Source: an uncultured Pelagibacteraceae bacterium
Lineage (GTDB): Bacteria; Pseudomonadota; Alphaproteobacteria; Pelagibacterales; Pelagibacteraceae
Direction: 5' to 3'
Assembly (NCBI GenBank): GCA_902576115.1
Contig: CACGUE010000001.1
Coordinates: 107,180 to 171,179, forward strand
DNA length: 64,000 nt
This document shows positions 51,542-59,897 of the stretch, one piece after another. The position numbers and the translations under genes were made by a program. The notes beneath the pieces were generated by a model. It did not search any database and was not told the origin of the DNA. It saw only the letters and a program-made list of their open reading frames with translations. The stretch's first letter is position 1. Each line of letters starts with the position of its first letter.

Positions 51542-51931
51542 TTAATATTTTGTGTATTCTTTAATTTCTTTAATTTTAGAACCACTTTTATTATTTATTT
51601 CTAATTTCAATTTTGCCCTTTCATCATTTAGGAAGTGAACATCTCTTGATAATTTAATAAATTTTTCACCAAAATCAGAATTTTTTTCACATAATCTTTT
51701 ATCATCTTCTATTACCCAAAGCTTTGAATTAATTTCTTTTAGTGAATTATATAAACTTTCAATTTCACTGTAATTTTTAATATTTGTATTTAATTGATCT
51801 TTTAAAATTTTATATTCATCATTTATAAAGTTTAGTTTCTCAGGATCTTTAATTTTTTCAGATTTAATTTCTAAAATTGAAATTTTATCCAGTAATTCTC
51901 CAACTGATACTTCTACTAAAATTTTATTCAT
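51542..51931 (-). CDS. DUF6165-like protein
   Basis: The 129-residue protein begins MNKILVEVSVGELLDKISILEIKSEKI and is helix-rich and charged, with LWVIEDDKRLCEKNSDFGEKFIKLSRDVHFLNDERAKLKLEIN in the second half. This resembles DUF6165 proteins seen next to glycosyltransferase genes, based on memory. There is no signal peptide. It is divergent from a GT9 gene 32 bp away and convergent with the Anbu gene. A role in envelope glycan assembly is a guess from position. Confidence 0.75.
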   Translation of the reverse strand: MNKILVEVSVGELLDKISILEIKSEKIKDPEKLNFINDEYKILKDQLNTNIKNYSEIESLYNSLKEINSKLWVIEDDKRLCEKNSDFGEKFIKLSRDVHFLNDERAKLKLEINNKSGSKIKEIKEYTKY

Positions 51932-51963
51932 ATAAATTGATATTATGTTAAGTTGTTAAAAAT

Positions 51964-52905
51964 ATGTCTAATATACTTATTATAAAACATGGATCTTTAG
52001 GTGATATAGCGCAAGCAAGTGGTGCAATTCAAGATATATCTGATAATCATCCAAATGATGATCTTTATATACTATCAACCAAACCTTATTATGATTTATT
52101 AAAAAAAAATCCATATATAACTGATGTCATTTTAGATAAAAGACTCTCTAGGTTTAACTTAATTTATTTATATTTATTAATGAGAAAGATAAAAAAATAT
52201 AAATTTATTAAAGTTTACGACCTTCAAAATTCTAAAAGAACTAGTTTTTATAAAAATGTTCTATTTCCAAAAGCAACATCAGATATTTGGTCATCAACAG
52301 AAACAACACTTCCTGAAGGAACTAGTAAGATTGATTTTGATAAAGACACTGTACTAAACCGCTTTGAACACCAATTAAATGTTTCTGGAATTAAAACTAA
52401 TCACGTAACTAAACCAGACTTTACTTGGAGCTGTGAGGATATTTCAGAAATCAAAAAAAAATATAATTTAAACAAATATTTAATTTTATTCCCCTTTTCA
52501 TCATCTCATTTAACTATAAAAAGATGGCCATATTACAATGAATTGATAAAAAAAATTAAATCTGCTTTTGGAGATGAAATCCAAATTTTAATTGCTCCCG
52601 GCCCTAATGAAATCAAATTAGCTAATGATATTGATGCTAATATTATTTTAGATAATGATAAAGCGCTCAACATTTCTCAACTTTCATCATTAATAAAAGA
52701 AAGTTATTTTGTTATATCTAATGATACTGGGCCAGCACATATGGCGGCTCATTTAAATGTAAAAGGATTAGTTTTATTTGGATCGCATACTACTGCAAAA
52801 AAAGTTAGTATTGAAAGAGAACATTTTAAAGCAATCCAAGTTTCAGATTTGTCTAAACTTTCAGCGGATAAAGTATTTCAAAGAATGCAAGAAGCTATTA
52901 ATTAG
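51964..52905 (+). CDS. Glycosyltransferase family 9 (heptosyltransferase-like)
   Basis: The 313-residue protein has the GT9 start NILIIKHGSLGDIAQASGAIQDI and the C-terminal segment KESYFVISNDTGPAHMAAHLNVKGLVLFGSHT near 245-276, where the SNDTGP-H-A motif binds the sugar nucleotide. GT9 enzymes add heptose or similar sugars to lipopolysaccharide core. The acceptor is unknown. It is convergent with the AbrB-family gene, with 8 bases of overlap. Confidence 0.92.
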   Translation: MSNILIIKHGSLGDIAQASGAIQDISDNHPNDDLYILSTKPYYDLLKKNPYITDVILDKRLSRFNLIYLYLLMRKIKKYKFIKVYDLQNSKRTSFYKNVLFPKATSDIWSSTETTLPEGTSKIDFDKDTVLNRFEHQLNVSGIKTNHVTKPDFTWSCEDISEIKKKYNLNKYLILFPFSSSHLTIKRWPYYNELIKKIKSAFGDEIQILIAPGPNEIKLANDIDANIILDNDKALNISQLSSLIKESYFVISNDTGPAHMAAHLNVKGLVLFGSHTTAKKVSIEREHFKAIQVSDLSKLSADKVFQRMQEAIN

Positions 52906-53977
52906 TTTTTCTAAATTTTGACAATAAAAAAGGCAAAAATAAAACTATTATAAAAATTCTTAAAAAATGATGGTAGCTCACAAATATTGGATCTATGTTA
53001 TAAGCAACACTAATAACAACCATTTCATGAATTCCTCCAGGTGCAAAACTTAAAAAAGTTGGAATAAATTCAAACCCTATATAAGTGAGCAAATAAGCAG
53101 TTATCATTGCAACAATTACCAAAATTGAACTAACTATTATTCCATGAAATATAAAAAATAATAACTCTTTAATTTTTAATCCGTTTAATCTGGTACCTAA
53201 AGCAGTGCCTAGAAATATAAATGCAATATTTATAAATGCATCTGGAAATCTGGCATTAATTATTTCAAAAGTATAAAAAGCTCCAGATAAAGCCATTGCA
53301 CCAACCAAAGTAGGTGATGGAATTTTATAATTTTTTAAGATGTTTGCAAAAATGAAACAAATTATTAACAGAAATAATATTTCTAAAAAATATCTTTCGT
53401 TATAGATATTTTCATAGTTATAACCTGTCATTTCCGAGAAGCCTAAATTATTAATAAAAAAAATAGGCACAAAACTTACAATAAATATCACTCTTGTAGC
53501 TTGAGGAATCAAAACACCCTTATCGTGTTTTGATTTACCAAATTCTAATAATGCTGCAGATATTGGAACAAATGCGCCCGGAAGAGCTGCTAAAACTGAA
53601 ATGAATTTACTAAATTTACAAACTTTAAAAAAATAATAACCAGCAAAAATAGTGCTGACTATTGTGCAGATTAACATCGCTAATGACGAAAAAACCCATA
53701 AATGAATTTTATACAATAATGTTACATTTAAAGTTCCACCAAGAATTATACCAACAATTAAAAATATAGGATTTAATAATTTAGTTGGAAAAACTATTTT
53801 AAAATTTGTAAATGCGAAACATAAATTTAAACCTAGAGATCCTAATAACCAGGGCAAAGGTAGATTAATTAAAGTACCTAAGTATCCACCAACAAGTCCT
53901 ATAAATAGAGCTTTATAACTACCTACTAAAGCTAAAATATATTCCTTTATATTTTTGGAAAAATTATATTTGAGCAT
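52898..53977 (-). CDS. AbrB-family membrane protein
   Basis: The 359-residue integral membrane protein consists of two similar hydrophobic halves. First half: KALFIGLVGGYLGTLINLPLPWLLGSLGLNLCFA and LAALPGAFVPISAALLEFGKSK. Second half: IPSPTLVGAMALSGAFYTFEIINARFPDAFINIAFIFLGTALGTRL and FAPGGIHEMVVISVAYNIDPIFVSYHHFLRI. The 'PGG..EM' pattern with a following 'D-x-x-F-V-x-x-H-x-x-R' is the AbrB duplication family (PF05145-like). The physiological role is not well defined. It is divergent from tctC, with 61 bp between the starts, and could share regulation with it. Confidence 0.85.
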   Translation of the reverse strand: MLKYNFSKNIKEYILALVGSYKALFIGLVGGYLGTLINLPLPWLLGSLGLNLCFAFTNFKIVFPTKLLNPIFLIVGIILGGTLNVTLLYKIHLWVFSSLAMLICTIVSTIFAGYYFFKVCKFSKFISVLAALPGAFVPISAALLEFGKSKHDKGVLIPQATRVIFIVSFVPIFFINNLGFSEMTGYNYENIYNERYFLEILFLLIICFIFANILKNYKIPSPTLVGAMALSGAFYTFEIINARFPDAFINIAFIFLGTALGTRLNGLKIKELLFFIFHGIIVSSILVIVAMITAYLLTYIGFEFIPTFLSFAPGGIHEMVVISVAYNIDPIFVSYHHFLRIFIIVLFLPFLLSKFRKTN

Positions 53978-54038
53978 TGACTAAAATTTATAACTTATGT
54001 TTAATGATGTTTTCATAAATATAATAAGAGAGGAAATA

Positions 54039-55013
54039 ATGAAACTAATTAAAACTTTTATTTCAGTTTTATTCTCTGCTTTCCTTCTATTTTCATCAAC
54101 AAGTTCATTTGCAGTTGAAAAATTACATTTTTTAATTGGCGGTGGTGCTGGTGGTGGTTGGGATGGAACTGCTAGAGGTACTGGAGAAGCATTAACAAAA
54201 GCTGGTTTTTTGAAAAGTGCATCATTTGAAAACATGTCAGGTGGTGGAGGTGGTAAGGCTTTGGCTTACCTAATCAATAACGCTCCGAAAGATACAGTTT
54301 TAGTTCAGTCAACACCATTGGTGTTAAGATCTATTACAAGACACAAGGGTTATGTAAAAGGTACTGGCACTTTATCTTATAAAGATGTTAAACCAATTGC
54401 AGGTGTAATTGGAGATTATGGTGCAATAGTTGTTGCAAAAAATTCACCTATCAAAAATTTCAAAGATGCAGTTGATCAATATCAAAAAGATCCAAAGTCA
54501 ATTAAAATGGCTGGAGGATCTGTAAGAGGAAGCATGGACCACTTAATTGGTGCGTTAGCTTTCCAAGCAGCTGGAGCAAATCCAAACGATGTGATTTATG
54601 TTCCATATGATGCTGGTGGAAAAGCGCTTGCTGGACTTTTATCTGGAGAAACTCAAATACTTTCAACGGGTTTAGGTGAAGTAATGGGTGCTAGAGATCA
54701 AGTGAGAATAATTGGTATCACAGCTCCTGAAAGAGTAGGTGATGCACCAGAAGCTCCAACATTAAAAGAGCAAGGATATGATGTTCAGTTTGTTAACTGG
54801 AGAGGTTTCTTTGCACCAAAAAGCATGAGTATGAGTGACTATAACAAAATCTCTAAAATGCTTGGTGATGTTCAAAAGACACCAGAGTGGGAAGCTGTTA
54901 GAAAAAGAAATGCATGGGTAAATATTTATAACCCAGGTTCTAAATTTGATGCGTTCTTAGAAAAACAAACAGTTGAAATGACAGCTCTGATGAAAAAACT
55001 TGGAGTAATATAA
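54039..55013 (+). CDS. tctC: Tripartite tricarboxylate transporter substrate-binding protein TctC
   Basis: I start at 54039, behind a GAGAGGAAAT Shine-Dalgarno-like stretch, with a signal peptide (KLIKTFISVLFSAFLLFSSTSSFA). The 324-residue protein has LHFLIGGGAGGGWDGTARGTGEAL, GGKALAYL, VGDYGAIVV-like, IKNFKDAVD, GSVRGSMDHLIGALAFQAAG, YVPYDAGGKALAGLLSGE and IGITAPERVGDAPEAPTLKEQG, a TctC/Bug-type binding protein. It binds a carboxylate in the periplasm for TctAB. It lies ahead of tctB and tctA. Confidence 0.94.
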   Translation: MKLIKTFISVLFSAFLLFSSTSSFAVEKLHFLIGGGAGGGWDGTARGTGEALTKAGFLKSASFENMSGGGGGKALAYLINNAPKDTVLVQSTPLVLRSITRHKGYVKGTGTLSYKDVKPIAGVIGDYGAIVVAKNSPIKNFKDAVDQYQKDPKSIKMAGGSVRGSMDHLIGALAFQAAGANPNDVIYVPYDAGGKALAGLLSGETQILSTGLGEVMGARDQVRIIGITAPERVGDAPEAPTLKEQGYDVQFVNWRGFFAPKSMSMSDYNKISKMLGDVQKTPEWEAVRKRNAWVNIYNPGSKFDAFLEKQTVEMTALMKKLGVI

Positions 55014-55026
55014 TCTTTATAGATTA
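55011..55026 (+). promoter_or_regulatory. Small hairpin over the tctC stop codon
   Basis: TAATCT at 55011-55016 (starting with the TAA stop codon) pairs perfectly with AGATTA at 55021-55026 around a TTAT loop. The stem is only six A/T-rich base pairs, so it is weak and may be chance. It is listed because two other binding-protein genes in the window also have a hairpin right behind them. Confidence 0.25.
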
Positions 55027-55043
55027 TTAAAGAATGTAAAGCA

Positions 55044-55514
55044 GTGAGAATAAGTCCTACAAAATTTATCTCACTGCTTTTTTTAGTTTTATCAGTATTT
55101 TATCTATACACTGCATACAACATTCAAGTATTTGCATTTGATGAAAACGCACCATTCAATGCTAGGACTTTCCCAATATATTTAGGTTGGGCAGGAATAA
55201 TTCTATCGAGTTTAAAAATAATTTTACCTGAAAAAGTTACTACAGAGGTAAATCATAAACACTTAGATTACAAAAGTATAATTTATCTTATAATTATCTC
55301 ACTAATATATGCTGCTGTAATATTAAAAATTGGATATTTTATATCAACTTCTTTATTTCTTTTTGCATCTTACTATTTCTTAGGTGAAAGAAGATGGGGA
55401 CTGATGTTTATTTTATCTTTCCCATTTGTTGCTGCATTTATGTATTTGTTACACGGATTATTAAACATTTATCTTCGTGATCCGTTTTTAAAATACATTG
55501 GAGTTATGGGATGA
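55044..55514 (+). CDS. tctB: Tripartite tricarboxylate transporter small subunit TctB
   Basis: The 156-residue protein has four hydrophobic segments (about residues 7-27, 46-62, 75-98 and 108-148), including FISLLFLVLSVFYLYTAYNI and FNARTFPIYLGWAGIILSSLKI, with RRWGLMFILSFPFVAAFMYLLHGLLNIYLRDPF near the end. This topology and the 'P-x-x-L-G-x-x-x-x-x-L' segment after the first helix fit TctB. The start is GTG at 55044. The stop overlaps the tctA start by 4 bases. Confidence 0.9.
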   Translation: MRISPTKFISLLFLVLSVFYLYTAYNIQVFAFDENAPFNARTFPIYLGWAGIILSSLKIILPEKVTTEVNHKHLDYKSIIYLIIISLIYAAVILKIGYFISTSLFLFASYYFLGERRWGLMFILSFPFVAAFMYLLHGLLNIYLRDPFLKYIGVMG

Positions 55515-57010
55515 TCGAAGGAATACTTATCGGATTATCAACTGCTTTATCTCTAACAAATATTTTAATGGTGATGGTTGGATGTTTTGCAGGAACAATA
55601 ATTGGAATGTTGCCTGGACTTGGACCAATGACTGCAATTGCATTAATGATACCAATTACCTACGGCTTTGATCCATCAACAGGTTTAATTTTAATGGCAG
55701 GAGTTTACTATGGTGCAGTATTTGGAGGATCTACATCTTCAATTTTGTTAAATGCTCCTGGAATACCAGGAACTGTTGCTACTGCTTTTGATGGTTATCC
55801 AATGGCACAACAAGGTAAAGCTGGTAAAGCTTTAGCAATCGCCGCTTATAGTTCATTCGCAGGTGGAACAATTTCTGCAATATTTTTATTAGTTGCAGCA
55901 CCTAGTTTATCAAAAGTAAGTTTATCATTTAGATCACCTGATTATTTTGCATTAATGATCTTAGGTTTAACTGCAATTTCTGCATTTTCATCTAAAGGAC
56001 AGTTTTTAAAAGCAATGATGATGGTTGTTTTAGGGTTAATGTTAGCAACAGTTGGTCAGGATTCATTGTCAGATATAACAAGATTTACCTTTAACAATAT
56101 GAATTTAACTGATGGGATAAGCTTTGTATTAATTGTCATGGCTACATTTGCAATGAGTGAAGCTCTAACGATTATTTTTAGAGGTAAAGATCCAAACAGA
56201 GCTGCAAAACAAATTTCATTAACAGAATTAGGCTCAATTAAAGTAAATAAAGAGGAAACTATAAAAATGGCCAAAACAATACCTAGATCCTCAATACTTG
56301 GTTTCTTAATTGGTGTTTTACCTGGAGCGGGAGCAACGATTGCATCTTTCTTAGCATATGGAATGGAAAGAAATTATGTAAACGAAGAAGAAAAACAAAA
56401 ATTTGGAAAAGGTAGCGTTCATGGTTTATCAGCACCAGAGACAGCAAATAATGCTGCTTGCTCTGGATCATTTGTTCCATTACTAACATTAGGAATTCCA
56501 GGAAGCGGTACAACTGCCGTTATGCTTGGAGCCCTTTTAGGATTTGGCATTCAGCCAGGACCAAGACTTTATCAAACCAACCCTGAAATTTTTTGGTCGG
56601 TTATCATGTCAATGTATATTGGTATGGTAGTGCTATTAATTTTAAATTTACCATTAATTCCCTATATTGCTAGAATTTTAGCAGTACCAAGAAATTATTT
56701 AATTCCTCTAATTTTATTTTTCTCTGTTACTGGAATTTATTTAATGTCTTTTAATAATTTTGATATTTTTTTAATGATAGGTATTGCAGTTGTGGCAACT
56801 TTTTTAAGGCTCTATGATTTCCCCATGCCACCTTTAATATTGGCTTTTGTACTCGGAGGATTAATGGAGGAAACATTGAGAAGATCACTTTTAATAAGCG
56901 ATGGTTCGCCTAATTTCCTGTGGGACAGACCTATAACATTGATTATCTTAATTATAACTGTTGTGATTGTCTTTTGGCAGATATTTTCAACATTTAGAAA
57001 AAAAACTTAA
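55511..57010 (+). CDS. tctA: Tripartite tricarboxylate transporter large permease TctA
   Basis: The 499-residue protein has about 11-12 hydrophobic segments and the family's repeated loop: MLPGLGPMTAIALMIPITYG near 32-52 and VLPGAGATIASFLAYGMERN near 263-283, plus GVYYGAVFGGSTSSILLNAPG and LGIPGSGTTAVMLGALLGFGIQPGP. TctA is the ion-coupled channel of the system. With TctC and TctB it imports a carboxylate, probably a tricarboxylate or aromatic/dicarboxylate; specificity is unknown. It is convergent with the next gene. Confidence 0.95.
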   Translation: MIEGILIGLSTALSLTNILMVMVGCFAGTIIGMLPGLGPMTAIALMIPITYGFDPSTGLILMAGVYYGAVFGGSTSSILLNAPGIPGTVATAFDGYPMAQQGKAGKALAIAAYSSFAGGTISAIFLLVAAPSLSKVSLSFRSPDYFALMILGLTAISAFSSKGQFLKAMMMVVLGLMLATVGQDSLSDITRFTFNNMNLTDGISFVLIVMATFAMSEALTIIFRGKDPNRAAKQISLTELGSIKVNKEETIKMAKTIPRSSILGFLIGVLPGAGATIASFLAYGMERNYVNEEEKQKFGKGSVHGLSAPETANNAACSGSFVPLLTLGIPGSGTTAVMLGALLGFGIQPGPRLYQTNPEIFWSVIMSMYIGMVVLLILNLPLIPYIARILAVPRNYLIPLILFFSVTGIYLMSFNNFDIFLMIGIAVVATFLRLYDFPMPPLILAFVLGGLMEETLRRSLLISDGSPNFLWDRPITLIILIITVVIVFWQIFSTFRKKT

Positions 57011-57426
57011 CTAATATAAATTTTGTCTGAAAGACCATAAATTAGAACAGCACTTAAAATTGTTAGAGCCGCAGAAGCTACTACACCTTCGCTATTTGTT
57101 TTCTCATTATGACCTAATTTATTAATGTATATTGTATAAACACCAACTACAAAATACATTAGGTTTTGAACAAATATTAAATTAAAGAAACCCCAAGTTC
57201 CATTTACCCCACCATCTCTAACAAACATTATGTATATGGCCATTAATATAGAGCCTATAAATGCTGCTCCAAAAAATCTTACCATTACCGCAGCACTATG
57301 ATCTATTTTATATTGATCCATAAATGCTTTAGTCCCAACAACGGTTCTAAAAGCATAAACTGCATAAACCAAAAAATGAACAATAAAAATAATTAAATAA
57401 ATTATTCCATTAAATTTTTCAATCAT
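57007..57426 (-). CDS. Uncharacterised four-helix membrane protein
   Basis: I do not recognise this 139-residue membrane protein. Four hydrophobic segments are visible: IIYLIIFIVHFLVYAVYAFRTVV, AVMVRFFGAAFIGSILMAIYIMFV, FFNLIFVQNLMYFVVGVYTIYI and VASAALTILSAVLIYGLS. It lacks a clear signature, although the first loop carries GTKAFMDQYKID. Its end overlaps the tctA end by 4 bases, and the next minus gene (GT4) ends only 9 bp upstream of it, so it may be the tail of the GT4 transcript. Confidence 0.7.
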   Translation of the reverse strand: MIEKFNGIIYLIIFIVHFLVYAVYAFRTVVGTKAFMDQYKIDHSAAVMVRFFGAAFIGSILMAIYIMFVRDGGVNGTWGFFNLIFVQNLMYFVVGVYTIYINKLGHNEKTNSEGVVASAALTILSAVLIYGLSDKIYIS

Positions 57427-57435
57427 ATCATAATT

Positions 57436-58518
57436 TTATAAGATTCGTTTATAGTTTTCAATTATCTTATCCCAAAGAAAATTTTCTGAATGAGTTTTGC
57501 ACTCTTTTCCAAACTCAATATATTTATTACCTACAAATAAATTATCTATACTTGAATAAATTTCGTCTAGATTATTGCCATCGCAAATTAATCCCGTTTT
57601 ATTATGAACAATTGCATCAGAAGCACCACCATCTTTACCACCTATAGATGGAATCCCATATTGTGCAGCCTCAATAAAAGAAATCCCAAAGCCCTCAACT
57701 GAAGTTTTGTGAATTATTGATGGCATTATAAAAATATTTGATTTTGCAATTAATGCATTTTTTAATTCATTAGAAATATCACTTAAAAAAACTACATACT
57801 TATCTAGCTTTAGCTCTATTACTAATTTTTTCAAATTTTCTTCTTCATCTCCGTATCCTATACAAGTGTAAGTAATATCAGGATATTTCTCTTTTAAATT
57901 CCTAATAGCCATTATAACTTTTTCGTGATTTTTTCTTTTGTCAAATCTAGAAACAGTAATTAACCTTTGTTTTTTTCCTTTTAGCATTTCTTCTGCTTGT
58001 TTAAGGTCATCTTTTGGAATTTCTTCAACAGGATCTACACCTGGATTTATGACTATTAGTTTTTTTTCATCAACTCCTAGATTAACTGCTAAATTTTTCG
58101 TAAAATTTGAGTTTGCTACCACATGATCAACATTATTTAAAACTTCTAAAACTTTTTTGTTTAGTCTAGATCCTTTAGGGTGATTAATTTCTTTAGAATG
58201 AATTAAACATATTTTCTTTTTTGAGGATTTTATAAGCTCTAAACTTTTCCAGTGATCTGCAATAATGCAATTTACATTTTTATTTTCATTTAAATATTCA
58301 TTTATTAGTAGAGATTTTCTGTATTTTCTTAATAATTTAACTCCACTAACTCTTTCAATTGTAAATGAAACTTTCTCATCAAATTTTTTATGATCTTCGT
58401 GGTAATCTGCAAAAACTTTAACCATATCTAACTTTGACAAAGATCTTGCTAATCCCCACATTAGATTTTGCATACCACCAACGTCGGGTGGAAAAGTTCT
58501 AGTTATTATTAAATACAT
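57436..58518 (-). CDS. Glycosyltransferase family 4
   Basis: The 360-residue GT-B protein begins with ITRTFPPDVGGMQNLMWGLARSL, a usual GT4 acceptor-side start, and has GVDPVEEIPKDDLKQAEEML with LITVSRFDKRKNHEKVIMAIR near 190-208. The EGFGISFIEAAQYGIPSIGGKDGGASDAI segment near 275-303 holds the E-x7-E nucleotide-sugar motif. It likely adds sugars to a surface glycan. Its start overlaps the stop of the thioredoxin-like gene by one base. Confidence 0.93.
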   Translation of the reverse strand: MYLIITRTFPPDVGGMQNLMWGLARSLSKLDMVKVFADYHEDHKKFDEKVSFTIERVSGVKLLRKYRKSLLINEYLNENKNVNCIIADHWKSLELIKSSKKKICLIHSKEINHPKGSRLNKKVLEVLNNVDHVVANSNFTKNLAVNLGVDEKKLIVINPGVDPVEEIPKDDLKQAEEMLKGKKQRLITVSRFDKRKNHEKVIMAIRNLKEKYPDITYTCIGYGDEEENLKKLVIELKLDKYVVFLSDISNELKNALIAKSNIFIMPSIIHKTSVEGFGISFIEAAQYGIPSIGGKDGGASDAIVHNKTGLICDGNNLDEIYSSIDNLFVGNKYIEFGKECKTHSENFLWDKIIENYKRIL

Positions 58519-59072
58519 TAATTAGATGACCACTTAATACCGCAACCCATACTTGGGAATTGTTCTTCAGGACCTTTACCTGTTTCTGAAACTTGTTTCA
58601 TAGCAATAAATAAATCACTATCTCCAGATCTCACAGGTTTTAATTCTCTTAATTCTTTAATTCTTCCTCTATATTGAAGACCAAAATCTTTATCATAACC
58701 AAAAAAATCTGGAGTACACACAGCATCATATTTTCTTGCAATGTCTTGGGTTTCATCAATTAGATAAGGAAAATTAAATTTATGTTTAATTGCAAATTCA
58801 ATCATATTTTCAAATGAGTCCTCTGGATAATTAATTGGATCATTAGAGCATATTGCAACTGAATTTATTCCTAAATCATTAAGCTTAGTACAGTCCTCCA
58901 CCACATCTCTAATAATTGCTTTTACATATGGACAATGATTACAAATAAACATTACCAAAGTTCCATTTTCGCCTTTGATATCATTTAAAGATATTAATTT
59001 GTTCTCTGTAGATTTTAATTCAAAGTTTTCTGCTTTTTTTCCAAAATCACATACTGGTGTTTTAATAGGCAT
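58518..59072 (-). CDS. Thioredoxin-like (AhpC/TSA-type) protein
   Basis: The 184-residue protein has the thioredoxin fold with a CNHCPYV active site (Cys44 and Cys47) after GTLVMFI, then DIARKYDAVCTPDFFGYD with the cis-proline region 'CTPDF', and LQYRGRIKELRELKP near the C-terminus. It has no signal peptide. This group ('thioredoxin family, CNHCPYV') is common and poorly studied; disulfide or peroxide reduction is likely. It precedes the GT4 gene by a one-base overlap and is divergent from the gamma carbonic anhydrase gene. Confidence 0.9.
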   Translation of the reverse strand: MPIKTPVCDFGKKAENFELKSTENKLISLNDIKGENGTLVMFICNHCPYVKAIIRDVVEDCTKLNDLGINSVAICSNDPINYPEDSFENMIEFAIKHKFNFPYLIDETQDIARKYDAVCTPDFFGYDKDFGLQYRGRIKELRELKPVRSGDSDLFIAMKQVSETGKGPEEQFPSMGCGIKWSSN

Positions 59073-59092
59073 AATGTAATAATATATAAATT

Positions 59093-59605
59093 ATGTTTTA
59101 CGATTTGGAAGATAAAAAACCAAAAAACTCTGGCGAAAATTGGGTAGCCCCAAATGCAACTATTATTGGAGATGTCACATTAGAAAAAAACTCCAGTGTT
59201 TGGTTTAATGCTGTAATTAGAGGAGATAATGAAAACATTCATGTTGGAGAAGGTTCAAATGTTCAAGATGGGAGCGTTCTACATACTGACCCAGGTTGCC
59301 CTTTAAGAATTGGTAAAGACGTAACTATCGGTCATATCGTTATGCTTCATGGATGTACAATTGGAGACAATAGTTTAATAGGTATTGGAGCTGTAATTTT
59401 AAATAATGCAAAAATAGGTAAAAACTGCATCATTGGTGCAAAAGCATTAATAACTGAAAACAAAGAAATTCAAGACAACTCATTAGTGGTTGGAGCTCCA
59501 GGAAGAGTAGTTAGAAAACTTACAGACGAAGAGATAGGTAAAATTACAGAGAATGCAAAACATTACCAAGATAATTGGAAAAGATACGTAAAAACTGTTT
59601 TTTAA
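59093..59605 (+). CDS. Gamma-carbonic-anhydrase-family protein
   Basis: The 170-residue protein is a left-handed beta-helix with hexapeptide repeats: ATIIGDVTLEKNSSVWFNAVIRGDNENIHVG, NVQDGSVLHTDPG (zinc-ligand-type His), and IGHIVMLHGCTIGDNSLIGIGAVILNNAKIGKNCIIGA (two more His). The three histidines needed for zinc are visible. Members of the YrdA/CaiE-type subgroup are not always active carbonic anhydrases. It starts a short operon with the DUF1330 and HExxH genes. Confidence 0.92.
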   Translation: MFYDLEDKKPKNSGENWVAPNATIIGDVTLEKNSSVWFNAVIRGDNENIHVGEGSNVQDGSVLHTDPGCPLRIGKDVTIGHIVMLHGCTIGDNSLIGIGAVILNNAKIGKNCIIGAKALITENKEIQDNSLVVGAPGRVVRKLTDEEIGKITENAKHYQDNWKRYVKTVF

Positions 59606-59606
59606 T

Positions 59607-59897
59607 ATGCCAGCAGGGTATGTAATTGCACAATTAAGAGTAACTAATCCAGAAAATTACAAAGAGTACATTGAAAAAGTTAATCCAATTGTAAAAAAAT
59701 TTGATGGAGAGTTTTTGGTTAGAAATGGTGAGTATCAAATATTTGATGGTGAAACTAAATTTCCAAGAATAATAGTTCTAAAATTTCCAAGTTATGAGAG
59801 AGCGCTAGAATGGTATAATTCGGAGGAATATAAACCTATCAAACAGATTAGACTCGATAATTCTGAAGGGACCAATATAATAATAAGAGGGTTATGA
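59607..59897 (+). CDS. DUF1330-family protein
   Basis: The 96-residue protein matches DUF1330: MPAGYVIAQLRVTNPENYKEYIEKVNPIV, then GGEFLVR-like GEFLVRNGEYQIFDG and FPRIIVLKFPSYERALEWYNSEEYKPIKQIR. These dimeric ferredoxin-like-fold proteins have unknown roles. It starts 1 bp after the gamma-CA gene and overlaps the next gene by 4 bases (ATGA). Confidence 0.92.
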   Translation: MPAGYVIAQLRVTNPENYKEYIEKVNPIVKKFDGEFLVRNGEYQIFDGETKFPRIIVLKFPSYERALEWYNSEEYKPIKQIRLDNSEGTNIIIRGL

